The translations under genes were made by a program, and so were the position numbers. From Rhodospirillaceae bacterium TMED23 (lineage in GTDB: Bacteria > Pseudomonadota > Alphaproteobacteria > Rhodospirillales > UBA2165), in NCBI GenBank assembly GCA_002168115.1, contig NHCC01000012.1:9889-42066 (forward strand): a stretch of DNA of 32,178 nucleotides, read 5' to 3'. Below, in pieces: positions 1 through 10,109 of the stretch. The notes below the pieces were generated by a model. That model did no database searches. It saw only the letters and a program-made list of their open reading frames with translations, and was not told the DNA's origin. Within the stretch, counting starts at the first letter, position 1. The number at the start of each line of letters is the position of its first letter.

Positions 1-114
1 GGTGAAGCTGGTATTGATATCATACTGAATATAAATCGAGATGGCTTGGATTTTGATATTCTCATAAAGACAGATGACCGTTATAATTACATGGACAAAC
101 GTAAAGAGCATTAA
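1..114 (+). CDS. C-terminal fragment of an unidentified protein, possibly a PDZ-type domain end
   Basis: An open frame runs from the window edge to a TAA stop at 112-114 and gives 37 residues (GEAGIDIILNINRDG... ending MDKRKEH). The pattern of alternating hydrophobic residues, an Asn-Arg-Asp-Gly turn, another strand and a charged tail resembles the last two strands of a PDZ domain such as those closing Do-like serine proteases. The fragment is too short to identify. The 73 bases between its stop and prfC show no clear terminator, so the two genes could be co-transcribed. Confidence 0.5.
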   Translation, partial: GEAGIDIILNINRDGLDFDILIKTDDRYNYMDKRKEH

Positions 115-187
115 TAAATCAAAAAATAAGATAAAGATCATATAAGTTTTTAAACTTAAAAATTTTTCAAAATGAAAAACTTAAAAA

Positions 188-1798
188 ATGGATAAAATTT
201 CAAAATCAATTATTCAAAGACGCACATTTGCAATTATTTCTCATCCAGATGCTGGTAAAACAACGTTAACAGAAAAATTACTATTGTTTGGTGGGGCTAT
301 TCAAATGGCGGGTGCGGTTAAAGCTCGAGGTAATACGCGAAGATCCCACTCAGATTGGATGAAAGTTGAACGAGAACGCGGTATATCCGTAGCATCTTCG
401 GTCATGACATTTAATTATTATGAGAATACGTTCAATTTACTTGATACTCCGGGTCATCAAGACTTCAGTGAGGACACATACAGAACATTAACAGCAGTAG
501 ACTCCGCCGTCATGGTTATCGATGCAGCACGGGGAATAGAACTGCAAACAAAGAAACTATTTGAGGTTTGTCGGCTTCGCGATGTTCCAATTGTTACCTT
601 CATCAACAAGATGGATAGAGAAGCGAGGGATCCATTTGAAATTCTTGATGAAATAGAACAATCTCTTGCTCTAGACGTCACTCCCGCAACTTGGCCAATT
701 GGGATGGGTCGTGATTTTCTGGGCTGCTATAATGTTATTAATGACCAGCTAGTTCTAATGCCAAAAGGTAAAGCAACAGGAAGTGCCGATGAAAATCAAG
801 ATCCTGGATTAATTGAAAAGTGTGAGGGTTTAGACGACCCTAAATTGGATCAACTACTTCCAGATTATGCCCTAGAGAAATTACGTGCAGAGGTGGAAAT
901 GGTTCGTGGTTTGTGCTCTCCATTTAACTTAGAATCATATAAAGAGGGCAGTTTAACTCCTATTTTCTTTGGGAGCGCAATAAATAACTTTGGTGTGCGT
1001 GAGTTGCTCAATGGCTTAAGCACATACGCTCCTTCACCTAGACCACAACCCTCAAAAAATCGGACCATCGAGCCAACTGAAAATAAAGTTAGCGGTTTCG
1101 TTTTTAAAATACAGGCTAATATGGATCCCAAGCATAGAGATAGAATTGCTTTCCTCCGTATGTCTTCGGGGCACTTTAAGCGAGGCATGAAACTCAAACA
1201 TGTTCGTAGTAAAAAAACTATTGCACTTCATAACCCGGTATTATTTCTTGCTCAAGATCGAGAAACTGCTGAGGAGGCGTACGCCGGTGACATCATCGGC
1301 ATACCAAATCATGGCAACTTAAGAATTGGTGACGCTCTGACAGAAGGTGAAGAAATCCAGTTTACTGGAATACCAAATTTTGCACCAGAGTTATTACAAA
1401 CAGTACGCCCAAAAGATCCAATGAAAGCGAAACATCTAGGTAGAGCTCTTCAACAACTCGCTGAAGAGGGAGCAGCTAGAGTTTTAAAACCTAGAATTGG
1501 GGCTGATTGGATTGTTGGGGTAGTGGGAACATTACAATTTGAAGTTATGGCTGATCGAATCCGAACGGAATATGAAGTACCGGTTGTTTTTGAATCAACT
1601 TCTCTATATACCGCCCGGTGGATTGAAGCAGAAAGTCATGTCATTTTAAAGGATTTTATTGACTCAAACAGCGGAGCCATTGCGGATGACCATGACCAAG
1701 ATCCGGTGTTTCTTGCGAGAAATGCGTGGCACCTAGACCGAGCTGCCAAAGACTTTCCTGAAATATCATTTCTTAAAATAAAAGAACAGCTAAACTGA
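188..1798 (+). CDS. prfC: Peptide chain release factor 3 (RF3), translational GTPase
   Basis: RF3 is a cytoplasmic GTPase that removes RF1 or RF2 from the ribosome after peptide release. The 536-residue product is close to the usual length of about 530. The G domain shows G1 SHPDAGKT (about residues 18-25), G3 DTPGH (86-90) and G4 NKMD (140-143). The ERERGISV switch I and the internal GxxMAGAVKARG stretch are typical of RF3 and separate it from EF-G and LepA. A beta-barrel domain and the RF3 C-terminal domain (around GVVGTLQFEVMADRI) follow. The ATG has no strong Shine-Dalgarno; the leader is A-rich. No frameshift or missing motif is seen. Confidence 0.96.
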   Translation: MDKISKSIIQRRTFAIISHPDAGKTTLTEKLLLFGGAIQMAGAVKARGNTRRSHSDWMKVERERGISVASSVMTFNYYENTFNLLDTPGHQDFSEDTYRTLTAVDSAVMVIDAARGIELQTKKLFEVCRLRDVPIVTFINKMDREARDPFEILDEIEQSLALDVTPATWPIGMGRDFLGCYNVINDQLVLMPKGKATGSADENQDPGLIEKCEGLDDPKLDQLLPDYALEKLRAEVEMVRGLCSPFNLESYKEGSLTPIFFGSAINNFGVRELLNGLSTYAPSPRPQPSKNRTIEPTENKVSGFVFKIQANMDPKHRDRIAFLRMSSGHFKRGMKLKHVRSKKTIALHNPVLFLAQDRETAEEAYAGDIIGIPNHGNLRIGDALTEGEEIQFTGIPNFAPELLQTVRPKDPMKAKHLGRALQQLAEEGAARVLKPRIGADWIVGVVGTLQFEVMADRIRTEYEVPVVFESTSLYTARWIEAESHVILKDFIDSNSGAIADDHDQDPVFLARNAWHLDRAAKDFPEISFLKIKEQLN

Positions 1799-1975
1799 TA
1801 AATCTGATTTACTTATATTCTTTTGTCTTGTAATTAATGGTTATAATGGATCTTGTGCAGTATTGATAAATTTGGGAAGTCTCAAAAAATTAAATAGAAA
1901 ATTATACTTGGCAAACAAGAGAATACTCGACTCAAAATTCTGCAAGCCTATTTAGGCTTAAACCAAAGATAAATT

Positions 1976-2416
1976 ATGAAAACGTTTTCACCAAAATATC
2001 AACCTAATAAGAATAGTAAATTCGTATTAGATCAAAGATTAATAAATGATACTTATTTTATCACTAATCTAAGTTTATGCAGTGTCTTGCTAATGAATGA
2101 TAGCCGATATCCCTGGATAATAGCAGTTCCAAGAAGAAACAAAATCAAAGAAATATATGAACTCAAGTCGACTGACCAATCATTATTACTTCGTGAGATC
2201 AACCTCTTAGCAAAAACAATAAAGAGCAAATTTAAATCCGACAAAATTAATATTGGCGCAATTGGAAATATTGTTCCACAATTACACATTCATATTGTTG
2301 GACGTAAAGAGAATGATCCTGCATGGCCGGCCCCAGTATGGGGATTTGGTACTTCGCTTACTTATGAGAAAAAAAATGCTGATAATATTATTACAGCTTT
2401 CATTAATGAATTATAA
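1976..2416 (+). CDS. HIT-family (histidine triad) protein
   Basis: A 146-residue protein of the HIT superfamily, nucleotide hydrolases or transferases acting on AMP-linked substrates. The N-terminal half contains LMNDSRYPWIIAVPRR, typical of a proteobacterial HIT subgroup. The signature near residues 102-108 reads QLHIHIV, so the first His of the HxHxH triad is Gln while His104 and His106 remain; the central nucleophile position is kept. The tail DPAWPAPVWGFG is also subgroup-typical. The substrate cannot be deduced. The gene converges on the acyl-CoA ligase gene, with one base between the two stop codons. A small inverted repeat (1944-1959) lies just upstream of the start. Confidence 0.88.
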   Translation: MKTFSPKYQPNKNSKFVLDQRLINDTYFITNLSLCSVLLMNDSRYPWIIAVPRRNKIKEIYELKSTDQSLLLREINLLAKTIKSKFKSDKINIGAIGNIVPQLHIHIVGRKENDPAWPAPVWGFGTSLTYEKKNADNIITAFINEL

Positions 2417-2417
2417 C

Positions 2418-4304
2418 TCAGTTCTTGGGAATAAGTACATCAGCACTGGAACCAAAGAGTTTGCCAACATCGTTCGAACGAACCTCTAAAACAGCGCGTT
2501 GATTTATATAACCTTTATCGGTAATTTCATTAGAGTCAATATCTGGCAGATCAACTAGGAATAGTGCGCGCGCAACCCTCCTACTCGTGCTCGGGTTCTT
2601 GAGATTGTAATCATTAAGACCTTCCAATAACTTTTTGATAATATTTTTGTCCCGTAAAATTTCTTCGTTTGAAATCTCGGTGGAAATAGCACTACATAAT
2701 TTTTTACAGGAATCAATGTTAGGAAAAATTAATATACCAATTTCTTCCCGATCATGCCCTGCAATTACAATATCCTGCGCAACTTGATCTATTTTTGCGA
2801 GAATATTTGTCCGAATATTTCCAACGGAGACCCAGGTTCCTGATGATAATTTAAAATTTTCCGCTACACGACCATCAAATATGATACCCTTTTCAGGTTT
2901 TTCTATATTTTCAAATCGAACAGCATCACCAATACAATAGTATCCCTCTTCGTCAAAAGCTTGCTTAGTGAGTTCCGGCTGTTTCCAATATCCTGGAGTA
3001 ATATTGGGACCCTTTACTCTGACTTCTAACTTGCCTTCATTAGGCTTTAGCTTTAATTCAGTAGAAGGAATCGGAATGCCAATCACACCAGCTTTCTTGA
3101 TAGGCCAATAAACTTGCGTACAATCCGGAGCTGTTTCAGTGGCACCCCATCCTGATAGCATCATAACCTGTTTACCTATTGTGTCTGTTGAGAGAGTTTC
3201 AAGTTTGTCCCAAGTACTTTGGGTTAATGCGGCAGCGGCATAAAATATCACATCTAAATTTCGAAAAAATGACTCCCTTAGATTACTATCACTCTCAAAG
3301 TACGGTAACAACATATCAAACCCACGTGGAACATTGAAATAAATAGTTGGAGATATTTCTTTTAAGTTCGCAATGGTTTTCTCAATTAGTCCCGGAGCAG
3401 GTTTGCCAGAATCAATATATAGTGTACCCCCATTTCTCAAAACCATATTTAAGTTATGGTTACCACCAAAAGTATGATTCCAAGGTAACCAATCAACTAT
3501 TACAGGTGGCTTATCTTCCAAAAATTTCCAGACTTGAGAAATTGCCTGCTGATTTGAGCATAACATCCTTTGAGTATTGATAACGCCTTTAGGCTGCCCT
3601 GTTGATCCAGAAGTAAATAATATTTTTGCAATAGTATTATGATCAACTTCGTTGTATGCTTTATCTACATCTGTTGTCGCATTTGTATCCGATAAAGCTT
3701 TAAATTCAATGCAACTATTGTCGTTAGACAAATTAGCACTAACTACTTTTTCAGTATTAGATAACTCAACAACACTCAACGCACGCAAGAATTTATTATT
3801 ATCTGAAGCATAAACAAGACCAGGTGAGGTAATCTGAAGAATTTGTCGTAACCTGCCGAGATCTTTTGACATGAGTGAATAAGCGGGCGAAATTGGAACA
3901 ACAGGAATACCAACATGCATCGCGCCGAAAAGAAGTATTGCATTATCAATCGAGTTATCCGACAAAATGGCAACTGGTTGTTTAATAGATAATTTACGAT
4001 CTATCAAAGCTTGCCCAACTGATTCTATCTTCTTTAAAAAATCCTTATATGTTATTCCATGCCAAGAACTATCATCATCTATTTTTTCAGCCATAAAAAT
4101 GGTATCTGGACTTTTTTCAGCCCATTTTGCAATCCAAGCACTTAAGTTTTTTGGATAGTCACCTATGATTTCGGTGGATCTTAGAATCATCTCCCCATCA
4201 TCTTTTCCAATTAGTTCAACTTCAGGTTGAGCTAAATTGAGAAATTTTCTAAATTTATTAACAGTCATGGTTTCCATCGTAGCATTTATTTTCTGAAGGT
4301 TCAT
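2418..4304 (-). CDS. AMP-binding acyl-CoA ligase, feruloyl-CoA synthase-like
   Basis: A member of the ANL superfamily that activates a carboxylate with ATP and joins it to CoA. The phosphate-binding loop ILFTSGSTGQPKGV, the block DWLPWNHTFGGNHNLN, YFNVPRGFDMLLP and the late motif GRVAENFKLSSGTWV match feruloyl-CoA synthase-type enzymes, so a hydroxycinnamate or related aromatic acid is the likely substrate; this is inferred from family resemblance. An upstream in-frame ATG at 4433 would add about 43 residues (a run of Leu/Phe/Ile) with no counterpart in the family and would fill the divergent promoter region. The ATG at 4304 (MNLQKIN...) is preferred, and 4277 (METMTV...) is also possible. 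Neither has a clear Shine-Dalgarno. The gene is divergent from typA and convergent with the HIT gene. Confidence 0.88.
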   Translation of the reverse strand: MNLQKINATMETMTVNKFRKFLNLAQPEVELIGKDDGEMILRSTEIIGDYPKNLSAWIAKWAEKSPDTIFMAEKIDDDSSWHGITYKDFLKKIESVGQALIDRKLSIKQPVAILSDNSIDNAILLFGAMHVGIPVVPISPAYSLMSKDLGRLRQILQITSPGLVYASDNNKFLRALSVVELSNTEKVVSANLSNDNSCIEFKALSDTNATTDVDKAYNEVDHNTIAKILFTSGSTGQPKGVINTQRMLCSNQQAISQVWKFLEDKPPVIVDWLPWNHTFGGNHNLNMVLRNGGTLYIDSGKPAPGLIEKTIANLKEISPTIYFNVPRGFDMLLPYFESDSNLRESFFRNLDVIFYAAAALTQSTWDKLETLSTDTIGKQVMMLSGWGATETAPDCTQVYWPIKKAGVIGIPIPSTELKLKPNEGKLEVRVKGPNITPGYWKQPELTKQAFDEEGYYCIGDAVRFENIEKPEKGIIFDGRVAENFKLSSGTWVSVGNIRTNILAKIDQVAQDIVIAGHDREEIGILIFPNIDSCKKLCSAISTEISNEEILRDKNIIKKLLEGLNDYNLKNPSTSRRVARALFLVDLPDIDSNEITDKGYINQRAVLEVRSNDVGKLFGSSADVLIPKN

Positions 4305-4375
4305 CGATTTAATACTTAATAACAACAAAAATAAAAAAATAAATTCGAGAATAGAGTTTATAGGTAAATACAAGC

Positions 4376-4405
4376 TTGTCTTTGAGATACAGAAGGCTGT
4401 ATACA
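4376..4405 (+). promoter_or_regulatory. Candidate sigma-70 promoter for typA
   Basis: TTGTCT (4376-4381) and TATACA (4400-4405) are separated by 18 bases and lie about 55 bases upstream of the typA ATG, in the divergent gap with the acyl-CoA ligase. The hexamer matches are moderate and the region is AT-rich, so chance matches are possible. Confidence 0.35.
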
Positions 4406-4460
4406 GGCGCCATAAAATAAGCAAGAGAAACAAAAAAATATTTTCAGAAATTGAAGTTTA

Positions 4461-6299
4461 ATGGAAAGTATAAAGTCGGTGAATTTACGTAACATCGCTA
4501 TCATAGCACATGTGGATCATGGTAAAACAACACTTGTCGATTGTTTGCTTAAACAAAGCGGAACATTTCGGGATAATCAACAAGTACAAGAACGTGCCAT
4601 GGACTCAAACGATCTTGAGAGAGAACGTGGCATTACAATTCTAGCAAAGTGCACTTCTGTTGAATATCAAGATACCCGAATAAATATAATAGATACCCCC
4701 GGGCATGCAGACTTCGGTGGGGAAGTTGAACGAATCTTAAGTATGGTAGATGGCGTCGTTTTATTGGTGGATGCGGCTGAAGGCCCCATGCCCCAAACAA
4801 AATTTGTTTTAGGAAAAGCACTTAAGCTTGGATTAAGGCCAATTGTACTTATCAACAAGATAGACCGTCCTGATCAACGCGCTGACGAAGTTTTAGACGA
4901 AATATTTGATTTATTTGCTGCAATGGAGGCGGACGAATACCAACTGGATTTCCCACATCTATATGCTTCCGCAAAGCAAGGCTGGGCGGCGAACGAGACT
5001 GATGACCCCAAAAAGAATATGGATCCATTATTTAATCTCATCGTCAATCACGTTGCAGAACCAAAAGTTGACGACCCGAGAGACTTCAAGCTTTTAGTTA
5101 CAACTTTGCAAGCTGATCCTTACCTAGGCAGAATACTAACGGGGAAAATCGAGTCTGGTAAAGTTATCAGAAATATGGCGATTAAAGCATTAAATCGTGA
5201 AGGGCATATTATTGAAGAAGGCAGGGCAAGCCAGTTACTGGCATTCCGAGGTTTAGATAGGGTGCCTGTTGATGAGGCTGGCGCGGGTGACATCGTCGCT
5301 ATAGCAGGATTGGCTAAAGCCACAGTTGCAGATACTATTTGTTTGCCAAATGTTTCGGAAGCAATCGACTCACAACCAATTGACCCCCCCACCCTGTCTA
5401 TGAATTTTGCAATTAATGACTCCCCACTTGCTGGCACTGAAGGCAGCAAAGTAACTTCTCGAGTAATTTGGGATCGTTTAACTTCTGAAGCGGAGGGAAA
5501 TGTTGCTCTTCATGTTCAACAAACAGATGATTCTAACTCGTTTGAAGTCTCTGGCCGAGGTGAACTTCAGTTAGCAGTTTTAATTGAAACGATGAGGCGG
5601 GAAGGTTTCGAACTGACAATCTCAAGACCCAGAGTTGTCTACCGCAAGGATCCCGATACAGGAAAACGCCTAGAACCTATTGAAGAAGTAGTTATAGATG
5701 TAGATGACGAATATTCTGGCACCGTAGTTGAAAAACTATCAGCCCGAAAAGGTGAAATGCTAGAAATGAAATCTGCAGGTAGTGGAAAACAGCGTATGAC
5801 CTTTCATGTACCTTCACGGGCACTGATTGGTTACCATGGAGAATTCCTTACAGATACGAGAGGTACAGGCGTAATAAACCGACTATTCCATGGATATAGT
5901 GAGTATAAAGGGACTATTGAGGGTCGGCGAAATGGAACCCTAATCTCACTTGGTAATGGTAAAGCAATTGCTTATGCTTTATGGAAGATGGAAGACAGAG
6001 GACCAATGTTTATCCGGCCAGGGGATAAAGTTTATACTGGCATGATCATCGGGGAACACAGTCGAGGTAATGATCTCGACGTTAATCCCCTGAAAGGCAA
6101 GCAGCTTACAAATATCAGATCTTCAGGGAAAGATGATGCAGTGGACTTGACTACACCAATCGAAATGGGATTGGATAAAGCGATCGCTTATATCAGTAAT
6201 GACGAATTAGTCGAGGTTACTCCAGACTCCATTAGATTAAGAAAGCGATTCTTGGATATCCATGAACGAAAGCGCCATTCTAAACAATTAGAATTGTAA
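4461..6299 (+). CDS. typA: Ribosome-associated translational GTPase TypA/BipA
   Basis: TypA/BipA is an EF-G-like GTPase involved in ribosome assembly and stress or low-temperature adaptation. The 612-residue length is typical. G1 AHVDHGKT (about 16-23), the ERERGITI switch I, G3 DTPGH (78-82) with ADFGGEVER, and G4 NKID (132-135) are intact. The C-terminal region carries the BipA-specific [16 protein letters not shown] and RSSGKDDAV stretches. The ATG follows an AT-rich leader with only a weak GAAG-type ribosome site. It is divergent from the acyl-CoA ligase gene. A second GTPase of the same superfamily (prfC) lies 2.7 kb upstream; the two are not in one operon. Confidence 0.97.
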   Translation: MESIKSVNLRNIAIIAHVDHGKTTLVDCLLKQSGTFRDNQQVQERAMDSNDLERERGITILAKCTSVEYQDTRINIIDTPGHADFGGEVERILSMVDGVVLLVDAAEGPMPQTKFVLGKALKLGLRPIVLINKIDRPDQRADEVLDEIFDLFAAMEADEYQLDFPHLYASAKQGWAANETDDPKKNMDPLFNLIVNHVAEPKVDDPRDFKLLVTTLQADPYLGRILTGKIESGKVIRNMAIKALNREGHIIEEGRASQLLAFRGLDRVPVDEAGAGDIVAIAGLAKATVADTICLPNVSEAIDSQPIDPPTLSMNFAINDSPLAGTEGSKVTSRVIWDRLTSEAEGNVALHVQQTDDSNSFEVSGRGELQLAVLIETMRREGFELTISRPRVVYRKDPDTGKRLEPIEEVVIDVDDEYSGTVVEKLSARKGEMLEMKSAGSGKQRMTFHVPSRALIGYHGEFLTDTRGTGVINRLFHGYSEYKGTIEGRRNGTLISLGNGKAIAYALWKMEDRGPMFIRPGDKVYTGMIIGEHSRGNDLDVNPLKGKQLTNIRSSGKDDAVDLTTPIEMGLDKAIAYISNDELVEVTPDSIRLRKRFLDIHERKRHSKQLEL

Positions 6300-6385
6300 T
6301 ATTATTAAATGGAAGAAATTCAATTTTAAAAAATACTTTGATATGATATTCTTCAAACCGAAATGAGATTATTCAGATTAAAAAC

Positions 6386-7777
6386 TTGATAGAGCCCCGT
6401 TTAAATTCAAACGACCGAATTTTTCCTCGCATCAAAAATCAGATTTACGATATTTATAGATTGGCTATCCCTATTGTTTTGTCCAGGTCGGGGATGATGA
6501 CATTAATAGTGGTTGATGCTGCCATGGTCGGACACTTCTCCGCAGTAGAGCTTGGTTATCAAAGTATTGGATTGGCTCCGATGATGTTGATAATTGTTAC
6601 CAGTATTGGATTAATGAGCGGAACCCTCGTAACAACAGCCAACTACTATGGATCAAAAAATTTCAAAAAATGTGGTTTAGTTTGGCGTCAATCATTAGTT
6701 TATGCTTTTTTTCTCGGAATAATAGGTATTTTAATATCAAGTTTTGGAGAAGAAATACTTATAGCTAGTGGACAAAATAAAGAACTCTCGTCTGGTGGAG
6801 GCAGGATTATTCAAATTTTAGGTTGGTCAACGCCAGCGTTATTAATATACATTGCCAGTAGTTTTTTTCTAGAGGGTATAAAGCGCCCAAATGCGACCAT
6901 GTTAATAATGCTACTTGGCAACTTAACTAATATTTTTCTTAACTGGATTCTAGTTTTTGGAAATTTTGGTTTTCCCACATTAGGAGCGACTGGTTCAGCA
7001 TATTCAACTGGAGCTGTTAGGATAGTTATGGCGGTTTCAATTGTTTATTATATTTGGACCTTGAGAGATCACATTAAATTTAATATCCGAGGCTCAAACT
7101 ATTTATTTTTGAATGGCGGGTGGAAAAAATGGTCGAGAATGAGAAGAATTGGTTTTGGTGGGGGAGCGAGCAATGCTATCGAGTCTGGAGCTTTTTCTTC
7201 AATGACCATCTTTGCGGGCTTACTTGGTATTATCGAGTTAGGGGCATTCACACTCTCATTTAATATGTTGGCATTAACATTTATGTTTGCCTTAGGTTTT
7301 GGCAGTGCAACGGCAGTTTGTGTTGGGAATGCATCTGGCAGATCGGATATTTTAGCGATTAAAATAGCTGGCTGGACAGGTCTAGGATTAACAATTCTTA
7401 CTTTAGCATTTCTCGGCTCTCTCTTAGCATTATTTAATAACCAAATAGCCTCAAGCTTTACTCAAGACGCAGACTTAATTGTTAAAACTTCTTCGATGAT
7501 TGCATTTATTGGAGTTGTTTTAGTCATTGATGGTGGTCAGAGTGTTATGGCGCATGCATTGAGGGGTTGCGGTGAAACTTGGGTACCGGCAGCACTTCAT
7601 TGTATATCGTATATACTCGTCATGATTCCCTTGGGTTACTATCTCTCCATAATTTCTGGTCGAGGGATTTTAGGATTATTTGAAAGTATCCTTATTGGGA
7701 GTATTTTATCATTATTTCTTGGCTCACTTAGATTTACCTTTTTAACAAAAAAAGGTGTTAATTTGAAGCACAATTAA
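6386..7777 (+). CDS. MATE-family multidrug/cation efflux transporter
   Basis: A 463-residue integral membrane protein with about twelve hydrophobic segments in two halves, the MATE (MatE) architecture of Na+ or H+ antiporters exporting drugs or metabolites. The N-terminal segment LAIPIVLSRSG...VVDAAMVGHFS is the characteristic first MATE helix. The second half shows VLVIDGGQSVMAHALRGCGETWVPA, also typical. The likely start is the TTG at 6386: in-frame ATGs lie only inside helix 1, and an ATG at 6363 in another frame is quickly stopped. No strong Shine-Dalgarno is present. The 3' end overlaps the convergent DksA/TraR-type gene by 20 bases. The substrate is unknown. Confidence 0.9.
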   Translation: MIEPRLNSNDRIFPRIKNQIYDIYRLAIPIVLSRSGMMTLIVVDAAMVGHFSAVELGYQSIGLAPMMLIIVTSIGLMSGTLVTTANYYGSKNFKKCGLVWRQSLVYAFFLGIIGILISSFGEEILIASGQNKELSSGGGRIIQILGWSTPALLIYIASSFFLEGIKRPNATMLIMLLGNLTNIFLNWILVFGNFGFPTLGATGSAYSTGAVRIVMAVSIVYYIWTLRDHIKFNIRGSNYLFLNGGWKKWSRMRRIGFGGGASNAIESGAFSSMTIFAGLLGIIELGAFTLSFNMLALTFMFALGFGSATAVCVGNASGRSDILAIKIAGWTGLGLTILTLAFLGSLLALFNNQIASSFTQDADLIVKTSSMIAFIGVVLVIDGGQSVMAHALRGCGETWVPAALHCISYILVMIPLGYYLSIISGRGILGLFESILIGSILSLFLGSLRFTFLTKKGVNLKHN

Positions 7778-8108
7778 TACAGAGTGGCGTGGCTAAATCA
7801 TATTCCAACCTTTTAGGTGAAATCGCCTCTCCACATTTAACACAATATCCATACTCATTATTATTAATTCGCCTTAATGCTCCCTCTATTTTTAATAATT
7901 CAGAATTTCTACGGCGACCTTGTTCAAGAGCCATTTCCTGAATTTGTATTGCATCAATTCTTGATAAACGGCCAACCTGTGACTGATCTAGTTCAACTGC
8001 TTTCCTGTCATTGCTCGTTATTTTTGTCCGTTTAAGAAGTTCAGCTTTCTGGCTCTTTAACTGTCCTTCAATTTTTTTAAGGATGATTTTCAAATTTATT
8101 CCGCTCAT
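7758..8108 (-). CDS. DksA/TraR-family C4 zinc-finger protein
   Basis: A 116-residue protein with an N-terminal coiled-coil-like charged region (residues 1-80) and a C-terminal zinc finger CVKC-x17-CINC (about 93-115), the DksA/TraR layout. Such proteins bind in the RNA polymerase secondary channel and tune transcription. It is shorter than DksA itself (about 150 residues), so it is better called a DksA/TraR-type regulator than DksA. An acidic pair at the coiled-coil tip is not obvious, so activity on RNA polymerase is uncertain. It overlaps the end of the MATE gene on the opposite strand. Confidence 0.85.
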   Translation of the reverse strand: MSGINLKIILKKIEGQLKSQKAELLKRTKITSNDRKAVELDQSQVGRLSRIDAIQIQEMALEQGRRRNSELLKIEGALRRINNNEYGYCVKCGEAISPKRLEYDLATPLCINCASN

Positions 8109-8199
8109 CTATTTTTTTGCTTTTAATATAAACACGGATTATATATGAAAATTCTAGTTTGGTGAAATAGCTAAATCTATATTTAGAGGGGATCAATAA

Positions 8200-9183
8200 A
8201 TGACAGTTGTAGACATTCACACACATATGTTTGGTGAGTCATGGCTCAAAATGTTGAACGAACACGGCGGTCCAACTTATAGCGCGGGAACATTAAGTGA
8301 TGGTCGCGACTATTTAATTGAAAAGGGAGCCGCCGCATGTGCACTTGAAAAAGAAGCTTTCGATTATGACGCTCGCATCGAGGCAATGAACAAGCATGGG
8401 ATAGATATTTCTATAGTGTCATTGACTTCACCAAACGTCTATTGGGGAGGAGAACAAATAAGTAGTAGAACCGCAACACTAGCCAACGATGAAATGGCCG
8501 CTGGCCAAAAAGCATATCCTGATCGTATTCGCTGGTTTGCTTCTATCCCTTTTGAATACCCAGAAGCTGCAATTAAAGAGCTACATCGAGCAATCAAAAC
8601 AGGTGCCGTAGGTGTTATGGCGACAGCAAGTATTAACGGAAGACATCTAATTGATCCACTATTTGCGCCGGTATGGGCTGAAATAGATAAACTTGAACTA
8701 CCGGTCCTAATTCATCCAACTGCTCCTTTTGGCTCAAAAGAGGCAGAATTTGGGATAGAGCGGATATTAATGCCTGGAGCAGGATTTATGTTTGATACAA
8801 CTATAGGGATTGCAAGAATGGCGGTAAATGGTTTTTTTGAGCAATATCAAAAACTAAAAATAATAGCATCCCATGGTGGCGGTTATCTTCCGTATGTGAA
8901 TGGACGCATTGATATGTTTTTTAAACTTGAAACACTCTCTAAATTTAACATTGATAAGCCACCTAGCGAATACTTCAAACAGATTTATTATGATGCAGTG
9001 CTATATGATCCAGGAGCTTTATCATTGTGTATCGACATCGCTGGTCCAGAAAAGGTTTTGTTTGGTACTGACTTTCCTATGCCATGCGACGTCCCCAAGC
9101 TTTATGATTTGATCGACAGCCGGCCAAAAGATCAAGTTGCAGCCATAAAAAGTAGTAATGCTGTGAAACTATTTAAGTTATAA
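8200..9183 (+). CDS. Amidohydrolase-family protein, ACMSD-like decarboxylase/hydrolase
   Basis: A 327-residue metal-dependent TIM-barrel enzyme of the Amidohydrolase 2 family, which contains aminocarboxymuconate-semialdehyde, gamma-resorcylate and related decarboxylases. Metal ligands are recognisable: HTH near the N-terminus (His7, His9), His172 in LIHPTAPFG, His225 in ASHGGGYLP and Asp291 in LFGTDFPMP. The ATG has a good ribosome site (AGAGGGGA) about 8 bases upstream. It begins a co-directional group with an alpha/beta hydrolase 17 bases downstream and a flavin aromatic hydroxylase further on, which supports a role in aromatic ring catabolism. Whether it decarboxylates or hydrolyses cannot be told from sequence. 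Confidence 0.87.
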   Translation: MTVVDIHTHMFGESWLKMLNEHGGPTYSAGTLSDGRDYLIEKGAAACALEKEAFDYDARIEAMNKHGIDISIVSLTSPNVYWGGEQISSRTATLANDEMAAGQKAYPDRIRWFASIPFEYPEAAIKELHRAIKTGAVGVMATASINGRHLIDPLFAPVWAEIDKLELPVLIHPTAPFGSKEAEFGIERILMPGAGFMFDTTIGIARMAVNGFFEQYQKLKIIASHGGGYLPYVNGRIDMFFKLETLSKFNIDKPPSEYFKQIYYDAVLYDPGALSLCIDIAGPEKVLFGTDFPMPCDVPKLYDLIDSRPKDQVAAIKSSNAVKLFKL

Positions 9184-9200
9184 TAAATAAAGACAAAGAA

Positions 9201-9983
9201 TTGCTAGAATATATTCAAGTAAATAAAGCTAAACTCGAATGTCAGCACATCAGAATTCCTGGTCAAGAAGCAAGGCCAACTCTGGTGTTTCTGCACGAGG
9301 GTCTGGGCTGCGTTGCATTATGGAAAGATTTTCCATTGAAACTATGTAATGCCTTAAAGCTAAATGGTTTTATTTATAGCCGTCAAGGATATGGTGCATC
9401 AGACCAAATAATATTACCTCGTAAGATAGACTTTATGCACCGCGAAGCATTTGATACAGTCTCATCTGTTTTAGATGTTGCGAATATTAACTCAGCAATC
9501 TTAATTGGTCATAGTGATGGAGGTTCAATCGCCTTAATCCATGCAGGAGGTATACAAGACGATCGAGTGAAAGCAATATCGACCATTGCAGCCCATGTTT
9601 TTACTGAAGAGTTAACAGTAAAAAGCTCCAAAGCCGCAAAAAATGCTTTTGAAAACGAAAACCTAAGGACAAGACTCGCAAAATATCATGGTGATAATGT
9701 TGATTGTGCGTTTCGAGGTTGGAACGACATTTGGTTAAGCCCAGATTTTTTAAATTGGAACATTGAAGAATTTCTGCCAAAGATTAAAATTCCAACTTTG
9801 GCAATACAAGGCTCCAATGATCAGTATGGAACCATTAATCAAATCACAGCAATTGAAAAAGGACTCCAATGCACTAAGCAAATAAAAATAATACAAGATG
9901 CACAACATTCACCTCATTTAAACAATCAACGTACAACATTAAAGATATTGGAGGAATTTTTTATAGAAAAGCTCAATATTTAA
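9201..9983 (+). CDS. Alpha/beta-hydrolase fold enzyme
   Basis: A 260-residue soluble hydrolase. The nucleophile elbow GHSDGG places the catalytic Ser at residue 105; Asp207 (in QGSNDQYG) and His236 (in DAQHSPHL) complete the triad, and LHEGLG near residue 31 supplies the oxyanion region. The start is the TTG at 9201, only 17 bases after the amidohydrolase stop and preceded by AAAGACAAAG; no ATG is available near the expected N-terminus. Tight spacing indicates co-transcription with the amidohydrolase. Likely substrates are a ring-cleavage product or an ester, but nothing in the sequence fixes this. Confidence 0.87.
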   Translation: MLEYIQVNKAKLECQHIRIPGQEARPTLVFLHEGLGCVALWKDFPLKLCNALKLNGFIYSRQGYGASDQIILPRKIDFMHREAFDTVSSVLDVANINSAILIGHSDGGSIALIHAGGIQDDRVKAISTIAAHVFTEELTVKSSKAAKNAFENENLRTRLAKYHGDNVDCAFRGWNDIWLSPDFLNWNIEEFLPKIKIPTLAIQGSNDQYGTINQITAIEKGLQCTKQIKIIQDAQHSPHLNNQRTTLKILEEFFIEKLNI

Positions 9984-10109
9984 TTATTCAATAGTATTCT
10001 AAGAATATTTGCGATCATAGTTTAACCACTACGATATTAGACTGGCACACTTATATATAATCTGAGATAATTATAGTATTATAATTAATTAGATTCTCTG
10101 GAGTAAGGA

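Noticed and set aside
1944-1959. Inverted repeat AAGCCT/AGGCTT before the HIT gene
   Set aside because: Six base pairs, no T-run; too weak to call a terminator or operator.
4305-4433. N-terminal hydrophobic extension of the acyl-CoA ligase from an ATG at 4433
   Set aside because: The extension has no family counterpart, is simple Leu/Phe/Ile from AT-rich DNA and covers the divergent promoter region of typA; the start at 4304 is more likely.
10056-10085. TATAAT hexamers before the flavin hydroxylase
   Set aside because: No acceptable -35 hexamer at proper spacing; in such AT-rich DNA TATAAT is expected by chance.
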